Shown here: one piece after another, positions 63,605-64,000 of the stretch
Layout of the letters: the number at the start of each line of letters is the position of its first letter
Position numbering within the stretch: the first letter of the stretch is position 1
Assembly (NCBI GenBank): GCA_043745195.1
Contig: JAYTTF010000095.1
Span: forward strand, 8,478 to 72,477
Direction: 5' to 3'
Origin: JANXSF01 sp043745195
GTDB taxonomy: Bacteria; Acidobacteriota; Terriglobia; Bryobacterales; Bryobacteraceae
Length of the DNA stretch: 64,000 nucleotides
Program-made: the position numbers and the translations under genes
Notes under the pieces: generated by a model
The model's database searches: none
Told to the model about the DNA's origin: nothing
What the model saw: only the letters and a program-made list of their open reading frames with translations

Positions 63605-64000
63605 CTACCGGGGAAGGTGGAAGGGTCTAACGGCGGTCGTTGTCGCGGCAGTGGCGATCTCTGCGATTGCGGTCACGATCCCAACTGTGGTTGTGTCGAA
63701 CCGATCGTTTTCGTTTTGCCAGTAACCCTCAAAAAATGAGCCTCCGTCGTAGCGGCTGTGAGCCCAACGTGCTCCTTCGAAATGGTGGCCGAGTCCAATA
63801 GCCTTTATCCCAAAAACGGCAGTTGACGCACCGTCCATAGATCAACTCCCGTACCCACCGACAGTTGCGTGGAAACCATCTGTCACCTGAATGGTGAGCG
63901 CACTTTCGATTCTAAATTCAATCGTGGGGCTCGGCTTGGGACTCCTAAGAAACAAGCGCAAAACGGACTCGCTTCGGCGAATAAACTTCCTTTGTTTCTC
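63605..64000 (-). pseudogene. Possible degraded secreted-protein gene entering from the right edge
   Basis: Reading leftward from 64000, a frame runs without interruption (SPTIEFRIESALTIQVTDGF, then HATVGGYGS) to a TGA at 63842-63844, then continues in the same frame two codons later from an ATG at 63838 (MDGASTAVFGIKAIGLGHHF) to 63605. A different frame near the end gives an Arg/Asp/His-rich tail, HNHSWDRDRNRRDRHCR, typical of small secreted acidobacterial or planctomycetal proteins. One stop and one frame change would suffice to join them. The identity is unknown and the right boundary is off the window. Confidence 0.35.
63956..63972. repeat. 17-bp repeat GCGCAAAACGGACTCGC, copy 2
   Basis: Same as 62640-62656, in direct orientation 1316 bp away. 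It is within the degraded right-edge region. Confidence 0.6.

Overview
The window looks like a chromosomal segment of an Acidobacteriota bacterium, most likely Bryobacterales/Solibacter-like. Supporting signs are a VWFA-related Acidobacterial-domain protein, an Oar-like carboxypeptidase-regulatory TonB receptor, a DUF2934 protein, linked DUF1549/DUF1553, DUF1501, DUF1592 and DUF1552 proteins, many Tat-like signal peptides and LpxA (an outer membrane). Base composition is near half GC by eye. No rRNA, recognisable tRNA, CRISPR array or intact insertion sequence was found. Placement rests on gene families only.

Layout. 1-1023: end of a type IV pilus/type II secretion operon (PilC/GspF fragment, LolA-like protein). 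1020-2456: a small scrambled island, in which an intact Uma2 gene sits beside a broken tandem copy whose middle is replaced by an Imm26 immunity gene. 2512-6441: secreted threonine-aldolase-like lyase and a fused M16 protease. 7015-15444: four-gene operon of diheme cytochrome (DUF1549/1553, DUF1592) and Tat-exported (DUF1501, DUF1552) proteins. 15480-16790: FAD oxidoreductase. 16907-23655: tightly overlapping eight-gene operon of SPFH, SpeD, two DUF4178, a 61-residue membrane protein, DUF350, membrane-anchored spermidine-synthase-like protein and a Tat FAD amine oxidase. This is the best candidate for an incompletely described system.

23913-29875 (+): DUF2934, YIP1, RidA, a decayed LOG-family gene and the TonB receptor. 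29856-33802 (-): LpxA, a PH-like membrane protein, DUF2461, a small secreted protein and MiaA. 33895-39533: TPR protein, ATP-grasp-like protein and S46 peptidase. 39608-42918: DUF72, IMP dehydrogenase and elongation factor P. 42883-49949: SelA, PIG-L deacetylase, LPG-synthase-TM protein, two SDRs, a nucleotidyltransferase and a GT4, read as a surface-polysaccharide operon with SelA at its tail. 50122-54234: subtilisin with P domain, a dead acetamidase/formamidase and a VapBC-like pair. 54242-58360: L-fuconate-dehydratase-like enolase, VWFA protein and a second EF-P. 58522-64000: secreted helical protein, a gene-remnant zone, DUF1998 helicase, PilZ protein and a degraded right edge.

Recurring themes are secreted or membrane enzymes, gene decay (three clear pseudogenes: Uma2 copy, LOG, formamidase) and promoters placed almost on the start codon (subtilisin and AbrB genes), suggesting leaderless mRNAs.
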